DNA of 64,000 bases from Promerops cafer (GCA_013398275.1 VZSE01013599.1:37221-101220); one strand, 5' to 3'; positions 27,901-38,071 are shown, numbered from the stretch's first letter. Notes: a model not told the origin generated them from the sequence alone. Numbers and translations are program-made.

Positions 27901-28848
27901 TGCAGTTGCATCCTCTGCAGAGTCTGGCTCACTGTGCCCAGGCAGATTTCCTATGGGGTCTGTGCATCTCACACTGAGTGTTCAGAAGGAGATTTAGAGA
28001 TTATCTTCTGGGGAAAGGAACAATTTGATGGAGATGCCCATGAGGGCTCATGTTCTGACTGGGCAGAGGAACAGGAATTGTATGTTTTGGGGAGGAGAGT
28101 CCCATCCCCTGACAGTCAGCAGCTGTTTGTCCATTGCTTGAGGAGCATGGACAAGTTGCTGAGGGCTGTCACCAGGGAGATGTGGTGTCTGGACATGCTT
28201 CATCACACAGGTTACCAGACTCCTTGTCTAGCTCAGCTGAGGGTTCCCTCAGAAAACATGCCACTGTAAAGATACGGTGATGAGGGAGTGATTTTGTCCA
28301 GGGCTTGGGCTGCTGTGCAGCCTTACACAAGTGGGAGAAATTGAGAGGTTGCCTCCCACCTGAGACCAGATTCTCCTGCCTGTCCTTATTCCTCCATGCT
28401 TTGATATCTCATGTTTTAAGGGTTTTCTGGCAAACAGCATCAGCAGTAGCTTCGTTGCCTTTTTGTTGCTCTGGCCACCAGAGCAGCGCTCTCTCAAAGG
28501 CGCTGCTGAGCTGTGGGATGTGTCATGGGTGGTGGGGTGTGTGGAGCAGCAGCAGCACAGAGCTGGCAGTGTCTGGGAGTAGCTTCCTTCCAGAGCCAGC
28601 ACCTTCTGCCAGGGATCTGGGCTTGGTGCCCAGTTGGGACGAAGAGAGGCCTGAGTGCAGGTGAGCCAGCAGCAGCCAGAGCACCTCTTCTGAACAGCTC
28701 TTTCTTTGCCCCCACAGAATCTCAGAACCTGCCAAAGCAGCCCCCGCTGATGCTCGCCCTGGGCCAGGCCTCGGAGTGTTTGCGGCTCATGGCTCGCGTG
28801 GGCCTGGGCTCCTGCTCCTTTGCCAGAGTAGACGATTATTTGCACTGA
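3743..28848 (+). CDS. RANBP10: RANBP10, 3' eleven coding exons (partial, 5' end outside window)
   Basis: RANBP10 is a scaffold subunit related to RANBP9. The family belongs to the CTLH (GID-like) E3 ubiquitin ligase complex, and RANBP10 is also linked to microtubules and Ran. Joined exons are 3743-3910, 11370-11392, 16854-17038, 18675-18787, 21101-21209, 22136-22284, 24204-24399, 25768-25892, 26755-26900, 27386-27497 and 28718-28848. They total 1457 nt, every junction keeps frame, and every intron is GT-AG. The product is about 485 residues of a family protein of about 620. Domains in order are the C-terminal half of SPRY (GWDKHSYGYHGDDGHSF), LisH ([17 protein letters not shown]), CTLH (QKLVLAGRVGEAIEATQQLY), a Ser-rich linker, and CRA ending in RVDDYLH. 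The Ser-rich block followed by VNYSESNSTDSTKSQ, and the ending LMLALGQASECLRLMAR, match RANBP10 rather than RANBP9. The first exon of the window starts at phase 1, so the upstream exons are missing, not lost. Confidence 0.96.
4937..5042 (+). mobile_element. CR1 LINE fragment, sense
   Basis: About 105 bp contains the CR1 3' ORF2/UTR wording, with phrases like GGGCTGCCAAGGTGATGAAG and GAGCTGGGGTTGTTCAGGCTG in the usual order. It is a short 5'- and 3'-truncated piece. CR1 is the main LINE of birds and other sauropsids. Confidence 0.75.
7582..7765 (-). mobile_element. CR1 LINE 3' end fragment, antisense
   Basis: The + strand reads GGTTTGGGTTGGAAGGGACC, then CTTAAAGATCATG, a CTAGACCAGGTTGTACAGGG segment and the CTTGAACACTTCTGGGGATG segment. 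These are the reverse complement of the CR1 3' end. About 180 bp remain, truncated at the CR1 5' side. Confidence 0.88.
8732..9690 (-). mobile_element. CR1 LINE copy, about 950 bp, antisense
   Basis: The copy begins on the + strand with ATAGAATCATAGAATTATT, the inverted CR1 terminal octamer repeat. It continues through recognisable CR1 3' segments: the GTGTTTGACC block, TTGCAGCTTGTCTCTGTTGC, and the later AGGTCATTAGTGAAGATATG and CCCTGAGGGACAACTCTTGG parts. It is old and diverged, with no intact reading frame. The 5' limit near 9690 is approximate. Confidence 0.85.
11370..11392 (+). CDS. RANBP10: RANBP10 23-nt microexon
   Basis: A C-rich tract ending ACAG precedes the exon and GTAAGT follows it. 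The 23 nt complete a Gly codon and add Ile-Ala-Phe-Thr-Asp-Leu-Pro, the expected SPRY strand of RANBP9/10. It is flanked by introns of about 7.5 and 5.5 kb. It is too short to be found by ORF search. Frame continuity with both neighbours and the family sequence supports it. Confidence 0.93.
14486..14522. repeat. TTTTC / poly-T tract
   Basis: A pyrimidine run of TTTTC units leads into about 14 T. It is low-complexity intron sequence, possibly the reversed tail of an old retroposed copy, but no body of an element was recognised beside it. Confidence 0.6.
16010..16285. repeat. Diverged direct tandem duplication, period about 178 bp
   Basis: Two segments, around 16052-16098 and 16230-16274, share ATTCCATTTG/CTTCCATTTG, then TTCCATA/ATCCATA, then TTGTTCTTAAAAT/TTATTCTTAAAAT, then GAATTCA/GAAATTCAT at matching spacing. 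Similarity is partial, so this is an old local duplication inside an intron. Confidence 0.5.
16470..16542. repeat. ATT/GTT triplet-rich tract
   Basis: The sequence is an imperfect run of ATT, GTT and GCT triplets inside a RANBP10 intron. It is a simple-sequence tract that probably varies in length. Confidence 0.7.
16854..17038 (+). CDS. RANBP10: RANBP10 exon: end of SPRY to pre-LisH linker
   Basis: This 185-nt exon has a TTCCCAG acceptor and a GTAAGT donor. It encodes [20 protein letters not shown], then the conserved FDIEDYMREWRAKI and the segment GDRLGEWQAMLQ that leads into LisH. It starts in phase 0 and ends two bases into an Asn codon. Confidence 0.95.
17039..18674 (+). other. RANBP10: RANBP10 intron, 1.6 kb
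   Basis: Nothing but ordinary intron sequence and short chance ORFs was seen between the SPRY-end exon and the LisH exon. Confidence 0.75.
18675..18787 (+). CDS. RANBP10: RANBP10 exon: LisH motif
   Basis: This 113-nt exon has a TTTTTTTCTAG acceptor and a GTAAGT donor. It encodes [20 protein letters not shown], the LisH dimerisation helix pair, followed by the EEQTSIKNRQ linker. One base of the next Arg codon is supplied at its 3' end. Confidence 0.95.
18788..21100 (+). other. RANBP10: RANBP10 intron, 2.3 kb
   Basis: The intron between the LisH and CTLH exons has several chance ORFs of 60-130 codons in different frames, none with recognisable domains. No repeat family was recognised. Confidence 0.7.
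21101..21209 (+). CDS. RANBP10: RANBP10 exon: CTLH motif, first part
   Basis: This 109-nt exon follows a TTGCTTTCAG acceptor. It encodes IQKLVLAGRVGEAIEATQQL then YPGLLEHNPNLLFMLK. This is the alpha-helical CTLH motif, which binds partner subunits of the ligase complex in the family. It ends two bases into a Lys codon that is completed by the next exon. Confidence 0.95.
22136..22284 (+). CDS. RANBP10: RANBP10 exon: CTLH end and Ser/Pro linker
   Basis: This 149-nt exon begins at AG|GTGCCGGCAG, so Lys is completed and followed by CRQFVEMVNGTDSEVR. It continues into a Ser/Pro-rich linker with SQDSYPGSPSLSPRHG, which is typical of RANBP10. Donor is GTAAGT. Confidence 0.95.
24204..24399 (+). CDS. 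RANBP10: RANBP10 exon: poly-serine linker
   Basis: This 196-nt exon encodes ADSPTCSNGVMSTKSKQ, then a run of about ten serines (from TCA/TCT/TCC codons), then VNYSESNSTDSTKSQQHSS. The serine run is the signature of RANBP10 against RANBP9. It is coded by a TCx repeat, so its length could vary between individuals. The donor is the weaker GTATTG. Confidence 0.94.
25768..25892 (+). CDS. RANBP10: RANBP10 exon: acidic linker
   Basis: This 125-nt exon follows a CACCTCAG acceptor. It encodes DSEMEMEAEHYPNGVLENSS and TYKHEEILQTDESSM, the acidic stretch between the poly-Ser block and CRA. Donor is GTAGGT. Confidence 0.94.
26755..26900 (+). CDS. RANBP10: RANBP10 exon: start of CRA domain
   Basis: This 146-nt exon follows a CTTCTCCTTAG acceptor. 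It encodes RQLCGGNHAATERMIQFGRE and the helix LSEQLCREYGKN of the CRA domain. It ends in phase 0 at GTAAGC. Confidence 0.95.
27386..27497 (+). CDS. RANBP10: RANBP10 exon: CRA domain, middle
   Basis: This 112-nt exon encodes DAFSLLAYSDPWNCPVGQQL then DPIQREPVCAALNSAIL, the most conserved part of the CRA domain in RANBP9/10. Acceptor is CTCACAG, donor is GTAAGA. Confidence 0.95.
28718..28848 (+). CDS. RANBP10: RANBP10 terminal coding exon
   Basis: This 131-nt exon runs from a TGCCCCCACAG acceptor to TGA at 28846-28848. It encodes ESQNLPKQPPLMLALGQASE then the terminal GSCSFARVDDYLH. The ending is that of RANBP10. Confidence 0.96.
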
Positions 28849-29400
28849 CAGCCGGGCGGGACGGAGCTGCCGTCGTGGAGTGCTGCCCTTCACCCTCTGC
28901 CGCTGCCACTCTGCACCGCCACCTCGTTCGATAGCCGACCTCCCTGCCACCAACACCCCTGTAGCACACACACACTGCCCGTGCAAGGACTGAGTGAGTC
29001 CCTCACTGTGTGGCTGTTCCTGACCCCGGGAAGACTGGCAGATCTGACCCTGCCCTTGCTGCGGCTCCAGCGGCACTGAGCATCGCGCTGGTTATTCTAA
29101 TGTAGCGCCTTCTGATGTAGGGATTTTTCTCTTTTGTTTTGATTTGAGTTGTTTCTCATGGTTCCACCAATATTTTATCTGGAGAGTTTTGCTGAGCTGG
29201 TTTATGCTGATTTACTGAGGAAGCTCATCAAGTTGGTGACAGCTTGTTCTTTTCTTCCCTTCTCCCTCCATCGTGCACATACGGCATCATCCGTGCTAGT
29301 AATCCGAACTCTTCTCACAGTGGCAGTTCAGAGGGATTTTTTTTTTATTTTATTTGAATCATGTTTATTAAAAAGGTCTCTTCCACCTCCACAAAGTCAC
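28849..29400 (+). other. RANBP10: Probable RANBP10 3' UTR
   Basis: The sequence after the stop codon is GC-rich then T-rich, with no coding signal. The first poly(A)-signal-like hexamer is ATTAAA at 29367-29372. A second ATTAAA lies near 29779. No canonical AATAAA was noticed close by, so the transcript end is uncertain. The end given is only the nearest candidate. Confidence 0.4.
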
Positions 29401-32400
29401 TGATGTATTTATTGCCCACAGACTCGGTCCCAGCCACACACACCATACAACCCCTCAGGAGGCCAGGTGAGGTAGGTCCTGTCACACACTCATGATGGAA
29501 GCTGGAGGAGCCTGGTCCTTCATGGTGCCTCTCTTTGGAGCCCAAGGCTCTCAGTCTTGGCTTTGTGAGTGGGAAGAGTAGAAGATTGACATTGCCTGCA
29601 TTGGTGATTGTGCTGTAGAAGCATCTCACAGCCTTGAGAAAGAGTTAAGTCCAGCTCTCTGAACAGCTGGAGGGACAGGAGTGATGAATATGAAGTCATC
29701 TGCCACTGTATGGTAGAACCAGCTCATGTGAGTTGGCCAGAAACATGTGGGTGATGCCCTGGTGGGCTGACAATTTTTAATTAAATAACAAATCCCCCGT
29801 TTTTCTCCATGGAGGAGGGCTCTGCCACTAACTGAGTAATAACAGTATTTCCTGCCCTCTCCCATCCCTGTAACACTGATCTAAATGAGCACTTCTAAGT
29901 TTTGGAAGTGTCTGGAGAAACCTGGGCTGAGCTGGGCTTGTCCTTGGAGGTGGGACAAGCTGAGGTCAGGTTGCAGGTTGGGGTCAGTACCAGCTCTGTC
30001 AGGCCTGAGCCATTCAGAAAGGAGCAGCAGTGTTTCTTTAGGGATTATTAAGATAATTATCAAAGTTTCAGGCCCAAAAGAGACCAGCAACGATCTGTGG
30101 GTGAGTAACCTCTGAGTAAAATGGATTAATGTGTCTGTGCTGTGTGCCATGCCCAGGGACTTGAGTGCTACCAAGCATTCAGACCACCTGTGAGTGTTTC
30201 TGAGCATGTTCTGATAGCTGGCCAGGCTGCCTGGCAGCACTGTGTGCTTTGCATCCTCTGCTGTACCATTAGGAGATGGCAGGTTCAGCCTGGCTGCACA
30301 GGAGGAGTTGGAATTCTGCACCAAATTCATTTTAGGTCAGTAGCTCTGGGGAGGACCCAAGGGAGCTCAAACCAAACATGAATTTTACTGCTGTTCGTGA
30401 TTTTTTTTTTTTTTTTGGAAGGTCAGTGAAAGATGAACAGGTTTTGTTGAGGCTTGTCCTTAAAATGGAGGTTAGCCTGTGCTAATGAAACCTAGCACCA
30501 AGAGAGTTTGTGTGCCACTGAGAGGGAAAGTAGCAGCAGCCCAAAGCTGTAAGGGTTCTCTGGGTTTGCAGGATGGATTTGCAGCTGGCACATGAGGTCT
30601 GAAATCAAGGCAGAGCAGGGGGCAGGTGCCAGGGCAGGCTGGGGCAATGAATGTGCAGATGGTGGTGGAGGTTGTTGGGAACGTTATCCCTACCTTTTGG
30701 TGAAGTGTGCAGTGTGTAGGGGCAGTGCTGGAGCCCTGGTGGTCTGAGAAAAGGGGAGGTCTAGAGCTGGAGGAGATACTTGTATCAGATCCCCCCTACA
30801 GCTGCAAAAAGCAGAGGGAGCTCTGCCACAGCCTTTCTTCCAGGGACACCGAGGCAGAGAGCTGCACCAAGCAGAATTTAACTTGCCAGTCTGGGGCTTT
30901 CTCTTCCAGCTCGTGTGCCTGACAGCTCTTCTATTGATTTCAACTCTGCTGATGGATCTTAGCCCAGGCTGCTGTCCCTGCCCTGCTGCAAGTGCAGAGA
31001 TAACTCAGTGGGCAGGTTTCCTTCCCAAAGCCTCGGGTCCCAGACGTGCCAAGGCAGCATGTGAGCTCTGCCTGGGGGGATTCTCTTGCAGGCTTTCCAT
31101 TCCTTAGACTCAGGCTGACAGCACACTGCTGGACTGGTTCTGGGTACTGGGGCTGAAATACTCCAGGACCTTGCTTTGCCTTCTCCGTTTGGCAACTTTC
31201 TCTGCTGCTGGTCACCACTTTGCAGCAGTCTGGCTGCAGTCAGACTTCTCTCTCATCTTTGTAGCAACATTATCTTTATCTCTTTCTGAGGTTTTTTTTG
31301 GTTCCTTCTCTTTGTGGTTTCTTTAAGCCAAATCTCTTCATCATGTGTCATATTAATGCCCCATTTGGTCTCTCAGCAAAGCTTTGCTGACTGTCCTAGA
31401 GCGCCTTTTTATTTTGGTTTCACTACCAAAAAAAACCAGCCAAGAGGTGTTCCTATCGGTTTGTTTTCGTGCCAAGAAATGTGTGATGGGTATTATTTGG
31501 GTTTTTAAAATTTATTTCAAGTGTTCTGGTGGTTTCACCAGTGGTTTCTGCTTCTTGTACTCAGATTCTGACTAATGTGGCCGTGACTCAGTATGGGGAA
31601 GATAAGTGTGTTTGTGGAGTGTGGTGGGATGTAGGCCCCAACCTCCCCCTGATTCCTAGGTGGGATTTCTGATGTGGTTTTCTCAGGTATTTCAAAGCCT
31701 CTTGCCTTTGACTCTCCTGGCTGCTCTTCGATGGTTCATGTTAGCTGAAACTTGGATTATTGCAGTAGTTTTTAAAAACAGAGCTAAAGTGAAATGGGTT
31801 CTAGAACACTGAATGTGGCTGTACACCTAACCAGAGGCTACAAGCAATTCAGAAGTTACTTTTATAAAAATGGTTTGGGTTTTGTTCTTTCAAGGGCCTC
31901 AAGCAACCTGGTCACTGCTCCCGAGTCCTTCAGCACAACCACGTAAATGACTGGAGCCTGTAGGAGAAACTGCTGTTTCCCATTTCTGGGTGAGGGGACA
32001 GCTACAGCCCCGTGCTGTAGTGCTGATGGCACTGGGTGTTGGACTTCCATCACATGTGGTTGACTCACGGGTTGCTCTCTGCTGGGCTGGCTTCAGTGCT
32101 GGGAGAAGGTTTTCCAGAGCTCAGCTGGACCCTGCACAAGCAGCATTCCCCAGCCCCAGGAGAGGCTCTCCAGCTGCGTGTCCTTCCCAGGACCTGGGAA
32201 ATGCCACTGCTGGGACAACTGAACCTTCTCCAGCTCTGCTGTGGCTGCACACTCAGAGGGTCTCAGCTGTGCCCTGATCAGTCTGGAGGTACCCCCAGAG
32301 GGCTGTGATCTAGAGAGCAGCAAACACACTCCAGCTCTGTGCTCTGTTCACCCCACCCACCTTCCTGGCACTTGGCACTGCAGCAAAGGCCTTGCAGAAG

Positions 32401-35400
32401 GAAAACATTTCACAGGGACCTGGTGGAACCTGATTTCAGGCCTGCACATCCTGGGCTTTGGGTTTGAGACCAATGCCCTGCCTGTTAAGTGGCCTTTTGA
32501 GAGGAGCATTTTGGGAACTCCAGACCTGGAGCTTTGGTTAAAGTGTCCTTCAGGGGTTCTGTGGAGAGAGCTCCATGGAGCTGAATGACATCACCAGGCT
32601 TCTCTGCCCATGGACAAGGGTTCATGCTGCTCCCACCAGCTGAGAGTGAGAGCATCAGGAATACATGGGGAGAACTTTGGAGTGAGATGCACTGGAGTAG
32701 GTGGGATAAGTGGTTCTTGGAGGAGTATCCACCTCATACTCACCTGGTACTCCAGCCTGTGACCATCTTCGTGGCTCTGCTGGGTGCATTCCAGTTTGTG
32801 GATATCTCTCCTGTACCAGGGGAGCCAAATCTTGTTCCTCTTGTTCCTCCTGTTCCTCTTGGAACCATCTTGTTCCAGATGATTCCTCTTGCTACTGCAT
32901 GAGCCTACCCTAGCAAGTATTTAACCAAAGCTGTTTCAAGACTTAGAGGGTTGAGAGAGCTCTCAGTCAAGCTCTCCTGTGAGCAAGGAGGGCAGCAGTC
33001 TGTTTTGCTCTGCATCCTTCAGTGTGTTCCCAGAGCCAGCTGGCTTTGGGAAAACTCCTTACTGCTCCCAGCAATCCTTTCTTGCTTCTCTGCCTCCCAC
33101 AATCCCAGTATTGTCCCAGGTGCATGGCCACAGTGGTATCTGCAGTGCTGGCTGCTGTGGGAGCTGCTCCAAGACCAGGGCCAGCTCTGTGGCTCATGTC
33201 TGTGCCAAGCATAGATGTGGCAACTCCAGCTGCCCTTCCTGGCTTGTTCTTCCCTGCTGGCCTAAAGTGGCAGGTCCACAAGTGACAGTCCCTTTTTGCC
33301 ACCATGCAGCATCCTGTCAGCCTGCAGCTGGGCTGGCTGCAGCACTTCTGGAGTCTGTGAGGAGCTGAGCCCTTGTGTGTGGCCAGCAGAACAGAGAGGG
33401 AGTCCCAGTGAAGCCCTGGACAATACACAGCATCCAGCCCTTTAGGGGAGGTTGTCCAGTGGATGCTCTCCCTCAGCCCCATGTGAACCAAAGCTGGAGC
33501 TTGTTGCCTTGCTGGAGCTTGTTGTGTGAAAGGTGTGTGGTGAAACATGGGTGCTCCAGCCTGTTTCTATTTCCAACATCCTGGTGCTCCAGCTGTGCTG
33601 CTGCCCACTGGATTTGGACACCGGGAGGTGCAGCTGTGGCTGGCATGGAGAATGGGCCCCTCTGGGAGTATCATCCCTCGTGGTCACCTGCACCTAGGAT
33701 CTTTACATATCCTTCCTTCTCTTTTTTCACAGTGACATCTCAATCTGTGTCCTTGTTTTTCACATTTAAGGCTTCTTTACCATTCTTTTAATAGCTTTGT
33801 TCTTGAGGCTGCCTTGAAAAACTGGAGCAACCAGAGGTGCTGGAGCTAGTTCTAGGGATTGAATGTATCATTTTCCACCCTGGGTATCAGGGATGATGAG
33901 CCATCCCCTCCTTCAGCAAAGCAAACCAGGCTGCATTGCAGCTGCACTTTGGTAGCTGTGTGCATTTGTACATAGCACGTGTTGCTCAGACACACGTTTC
34001 AGAGTTCTGCTGTCGTGGGGTTGATAGAGAAGGTGACCTGTGGCAGCCAGGCTCTAGAGCAGTGTGTATGTGCCATGAAGCTGTGTGGTGCACCACATGG
34101 GATCAGGAAGTTGTCCCCATAAGAAGCAGTGCAGACTTGAACTGTCCTGTGGCAGCAGGTGGAGAGAGAGGTCCCTCATGCTCCAGTCCTGGGTGCAGTG
34201 AGGCCCCGGGGAGCAGGTCACTGCCTGGGAGAAGGAGCAAGGGGCCCTGGTCCACCCAGGAGTCCTCTTTGTAGAAGGAGCATCGTCCTTCCAGCCCTGC
34301 CAGTGTGAGAGCAGCCTCAGTGGTGGGTCAGGGAGAGAGCAGGTTTCTTGTAGAGAGCAGTGTTGGGTCTCCAGCTGTATCAAGGTGTTTCTGCAAGAAG
34401 GACCTGGTGGGGACATGCCAGGGGACGTGCTGGGTGCTGCTGGGACCCTTCTGCCCCAGAGGGATGAGTGATGGAAGGAATTGCAATCCAGCAGTTCTTG
34501 GTCAGAGCCAGAGCTGGCTGTGAGCCTTGTCCCATGTGCTGTGTAGGGGCAGAGGGCTGGAGGAAGTGCTGCTGGGGCTGTGTGAGGGGAGCTACAGCAG
34601 ATTTGGGAGGAGAAGGGAGGAGCTGAGAGCTTGGAGACCTCTTCCATAGACAGCACTAGCTGCTCTCCACCATCCTTCCCTGCAACAAGAGGTGGCAGGT
34701 GATGGATGAGTGAACCTGGCATGTCTGTCCCTCTCCCCACATCCCAAACCACAGCTCAGAGCCTGCAGCTTGAGCTGGAGAGTGCCCAGCAAGCCAGGGC
34801 ATCATCCAGGCTTGAGGAGCACACGCATCCTGCCAACTCTCTCCTGCTCGCAGGAAACCCACAAGTCCTGTGTGGAATTTACACTCACATCACCACAGAA
34901 ACATTCCTGGAGGCCATACAAACCTCTGCTCCTTGCTGAAAGTCCCATGGCCAGGCAGACAGCTTTTCTCTGGTCACTCCACTTGGGTCCAGGCGTGTGC
35001 TTGGATGTTTTTGCTCGGGAGGACTTTAGCTGCATCCTTCCTCCAGAAGGGAGCACAGAGGGATTTTTGTATGCTGGGCTTCTCACAGGCTTACACTTGG
35101 AGAAAGGAGAAGCAGCAGCAGCTCTGGGGATAATCCAGATTTTAAAGAAAATTTGCAAACCACAAGTATGGTGACTTCCAGACCAAGGACGGCAGCAGCG
35201 CTGGATTGGGATCGTGCGTCGGTCCCGCCTGTGCAGCCGGGGAGGCAGGGGGAGGCTGCGGCCCCTGAAGCTCTCGCACGCAGCCCCAGGACCTGTCCAG
35301 CACGCAGTGAACTCTTCTCTGCTGCTGGTTGCTCAAAACTCAGGTATGAAATGCTCAGCTGGAGCATGGGGTGCGAGGTCTCCGCAGGTTTCCCGGCAGC

Positions 35401-36600
35401 CCTGGAGGAGCGGCTGGGCACAGCTCCCTGTGCCACTCCAGGCTTCTCATCGCCTTCAGGAGGGAGCTTCACCTCTTTGGTACAACATTGGCTGCGTGGA
35501 CATTACACAAGCTGTGCACATTGGTTCAGTCTACGCTTAGTATTTGTGAATTAAGTTATCTGATGCTTCGCATGAAAACTTCAAAAAAGGGGCTTGGGGG
35601 GTGGATTTTAACTGAGAAAAGCCTATGAAAATATACTGGAAATATGGTAAAGAAATCGACATTCTGCTGTATATTGACAGAATTATTTTTATTAAAATAC
35701 ACATCCATGTGCAAGAGCCAGTGTGGAGCCGTGTGCTTTGTCAGTCTCTGCTCACTGGGGAAGGCTGCTTGTGTCTCCTCTGACAGGGGATGCACAATCC
35801 TCAGGGTGTTTGTACCCCAGTATCTGATTCTGCTTCAGCTTCCCTTTCCACCGTTGCTTCCTCCCATGTGCTTACAGTTCACGGGCAAAAATGTCATTAG
35901 GGATGTTCTTCCTGTGCCATTCAGTGTCCTAGAAAATACAGCCCTGAAGTGTTTTCTAGCCATGAGCATAAAACACTGATGAAGCTTTAGGCTGAGGATC
36001 ATTTGCCACATTCCTTGCTTTCGCCCTTCTGAGCTTTTCCCTTGTATGTTTGCACCTCTCCCATGAGAAGATGGGCCAGCAGCCTGGTTTTAGTATCTGG
36101 GATCCCACACTGCTCCCACCCTTCTCTGGCCCTGCGGAGGGACAGGCAGCCAGGACACCTCTGTCCAGCTGAAGGGGTTGTGTCCTCACCCTCCTGGCAC
36201 TGTGGACATTGTTCCTAATCTCCCTCAGATACTTCGCAGTGGCCACCAGCACATTTGGAAGCTGTCAAGGTATTAAAGGTTTGGTAGATCAGTATTTTCT
36301 CCCAGAACCCTCCCCTTAATTCTGAAGCACCTGCAAAGCCCGTGGGGCTGCGAGCATGCCCTGAGGATGTACAGCTTGCCTGGGGGTGAGGGTAACCTCA
36401 CCTATGGGTCCTGGACCTGTGGCTCAAGGCCTGGCTCCACTGTCACATTCCCAGTGAAGCACACTGTGACCAGGCAGTTTGCTCCTGGAGAAATACCAGC
36501 TTCTGGCACAGGCTTTTTTTGTTTGCAGCATGCCCTGGGTTTGTTAGGATCTGCTGCTTGGTCTGGAGAATCAGGAGCAGTTCAAACAGCAACTTGTGTC
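29401..36600. other. Intergenic region between RANBP10 and the chemokine cluster
   Basis: No exon, RNA gene or LINE was recognised in about 7 kb. It holds a poly-T run near 30401-30417, an imperfect TTGTTCCTC-like repeat at about 32834-32880, and a GC-rich patch with clustered CpG at about 35180-35290. Many overlapping frames of 60-230 codons occur in all directions. They reflect GC-rich sequence and resemble nothing I know. Confidence 0.55.
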
Positions 36601-36608
36601 AATGAGCC

Positions 36609-36614
36609 TTTATT
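36609..36614 (-). terminator. Poly(A) signal of the distal CC chemokine
   Basis: TTTATT on the + strand reads AATAAA on the - strand, about 230 nt after the stop codon at 36845. This suits the short 3' UTR of a CC chemokine mRNA. Confidence 0.75.
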
Positions 36615-36844
36615 ATAAATATTTGCTCTACAGGCACATCTTGGCAGGGCCGTGACAGCAGGAGGAGCTCGGTAGCTGGCTGCTCCATGGCACTGTGACA
36701 CCTGATCCTGCCGGGGTACAGGATGGCTCCTCCTGCTGTGACAGGGCCCACGGCCACAGCACCCGATGGAGAAGAGCTGCCAGCACTGTTGGCTCCCTCA
36801 AGAGGCAGGAAGACTGGATGGGCGAGTCAGATGGTGGATGGATC

Positions 36845-36935
36845 TCATTTTTTCCTTTGAAACCGTTTTATGATTTTATCCACCCAGTCCTTCTTGGGAT
36901 CGGCACAAATCCCTTCACCATTGGCAGCCACAATC
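36845..36935 (-). CDS. Distal CC chemokine exon 3 (fourth Cys and helix)
   Basis: This 91-nt exon has a CATTGCAG acceptor. It encodes IVAANGEGICADPKKDWVDK, then IIKRFQRKK and TGA. Confidence 0.92.
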
Positions 36936-38071
36936 CTGCAATGAGGAAGTGATGAAAAAGAGTGAAAACACAAAGCATGAACCATTCCCTTCCTGTGCAC
37001 TATTTCTCCTCTCCCTTTTTGCAGCCCCATCCTGGACCGAGGCTTGGAGCCGTCTCCAGCAGCCTGTGCCCTCCTTGGGCTGATGGTGAGTGTCTGAGTC
37101 TTCCCAGACCACTAGCAGTAGCAGAAAGCACTAAACCCCAGTTTTTCCCCTCTTTGCCCACCCTCCAGAGCTGCTTTCCTACCACAGCCCCCCTGGCTGG
37201 GACTGAGCTGTCTGTGGGGCAGGATGGGGTGGGGGAGCAAAAGATGTAGGATCCCGTATCTGGGATGGGAAGCAAACCCTGGGGTACTCACACAACTGCA
37301 GGCTTGGGGCAGTCTTTGGATGTTTCGTAGAAGCTTTGAGGGTGTCGGATGCGTTTCTGTGCATACTTGAAGCAGCATTCCACGGGTGCAAAGTGGGCTG
37401 TGGAGGGAAGGGGGATGTTGTGAATTGCATCACCAGACAATGAAACCACCAGGTTTGGAACGCAGCATGGAGGCTGTGGAGCATCTCAGCATCTCCCATA
37501 GCATCCTATGACAGGGGTTTGTCACCCTTCACACAGCAAGCCCAGGAGTGGGGCAGGGGACAGCCTGGGACCTGGCACCTCACAGCCCAAATTGCTGCAG
37601 CCCCCAGAGCACACAGTAAGGTCGGGGTGCTCAGTCTGGGGATGAGGTTTTGGGGCTTTCCAAGGCAGGGGCACAAATTGCAGGGTGTTTTGGAACGCTC
37701 CAAACAGCTGCATGTTCTCCCTCCCTCCAACCCCTTGCTCATCCAGCTGAGACCTGGGAAAGAACTGCCAGAGCCTCCTCCAACCTCCTGCAGCCTCTCT
37801 CCAGGTCTGCCTTTGCTGAGACCACCCAGCACCTTCTCCATCCATCCCTGCATCCCGGGATGTGCTGCCCTGCCCTGAGCAGGGCGTTGCTCCTCCTGTC
37901 AGCAGCACCGTTCCCGCTCCCCACCGGCGTTTCCTGCCTGACCTCCCCAGGGGGATGTCCCCAGTGGGGGCTCAGAGCCGCAGCAGTGGCCCGAGGTTCC
38001 TTACCTGTGGTGTGGTGCAGGGAGAAGGAGAGCAGCAGGGTGAGCAGCAGGACAGTCCTCGCAGGGAGCAT
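36845..38071 (-). CDS. CC chemokine, CCL22/CCL17-like (distal copy)
   Basis: This is a secreted CC chemokine that would attract leukocytes through a G-protein-coupled CCR receptor. The coding exons in transcription order are 38005-38071, 37292-37397 and 36845-36935, joined by GT-AG introns in phases 1 and 2, the standard CC gene plan. The product is 87 aa. A hydrophobic signal peptide MLPARTVLLLTLLLSFS occupies about residues 1-23. Adjacent Cys30-Cys31 (VECCFKY) pair with Cys52 and Cys68 (GICADPKKDWV). The C-terminal helix ends in basic KRFQRKK, which may bind glycosaminoglycans. The FYETSKDCPKPAVV segment and ICADP resemble CCL22, but orthology cannot be settled by eye, so no symbol is given. 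It lies 3.6 kb downstream of the CCL17-like gene in the same orientation and shares its exon 1 and intron 1. Confidence 0.9.
37292..37397 (-). CDS. Distal CC chemokine exon 2 (CC motif and core)
   Basis: This 106-nt exon has a CCACAG acceptor and a GTGAGT donor. It encodes HFAPVECCFKYAQKRIRHPQ through DCPKPAV, carrying the first three cysteines. Confidence 0.92.
38005..38071 (-). CDS. Distal CC chemokine exon 1 (signal peptide)
   Basis: ATG lies in ACCATGC at 38069-38071 in good context. The 67 nt encode the hydrophobic leader and end one base into an Ala codon, at donor GTAAGG. Confidence 0.9.

Larger units (their letters stand above)
25893..28717 (+). other. RANBP10: RANBP10 last three introns
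   Basis: The introns 25893-26754, 26901-27385 and 27498-28717 interrupt the CRA domain. The open frames across them, for example around 26.9-27.4 kb and 27.8-28.3 kb, are read-through or chance frames without family similarity. Confidence 0.7.

Noticed and set aside
3743..28848. RANBP9 instead of RANBP10
   Set aside because: The poly-Ser linker, the EMEMEAEHYPNGVL segment and the C-terminal LMLALGQASECLRLMAR follow RANBP10.
28249..29076. 275-codon - strand frame
   Set aside because: It lies antisense to the RANBP10 last coding exon and 3' UTR; the + strand has a clear family match.
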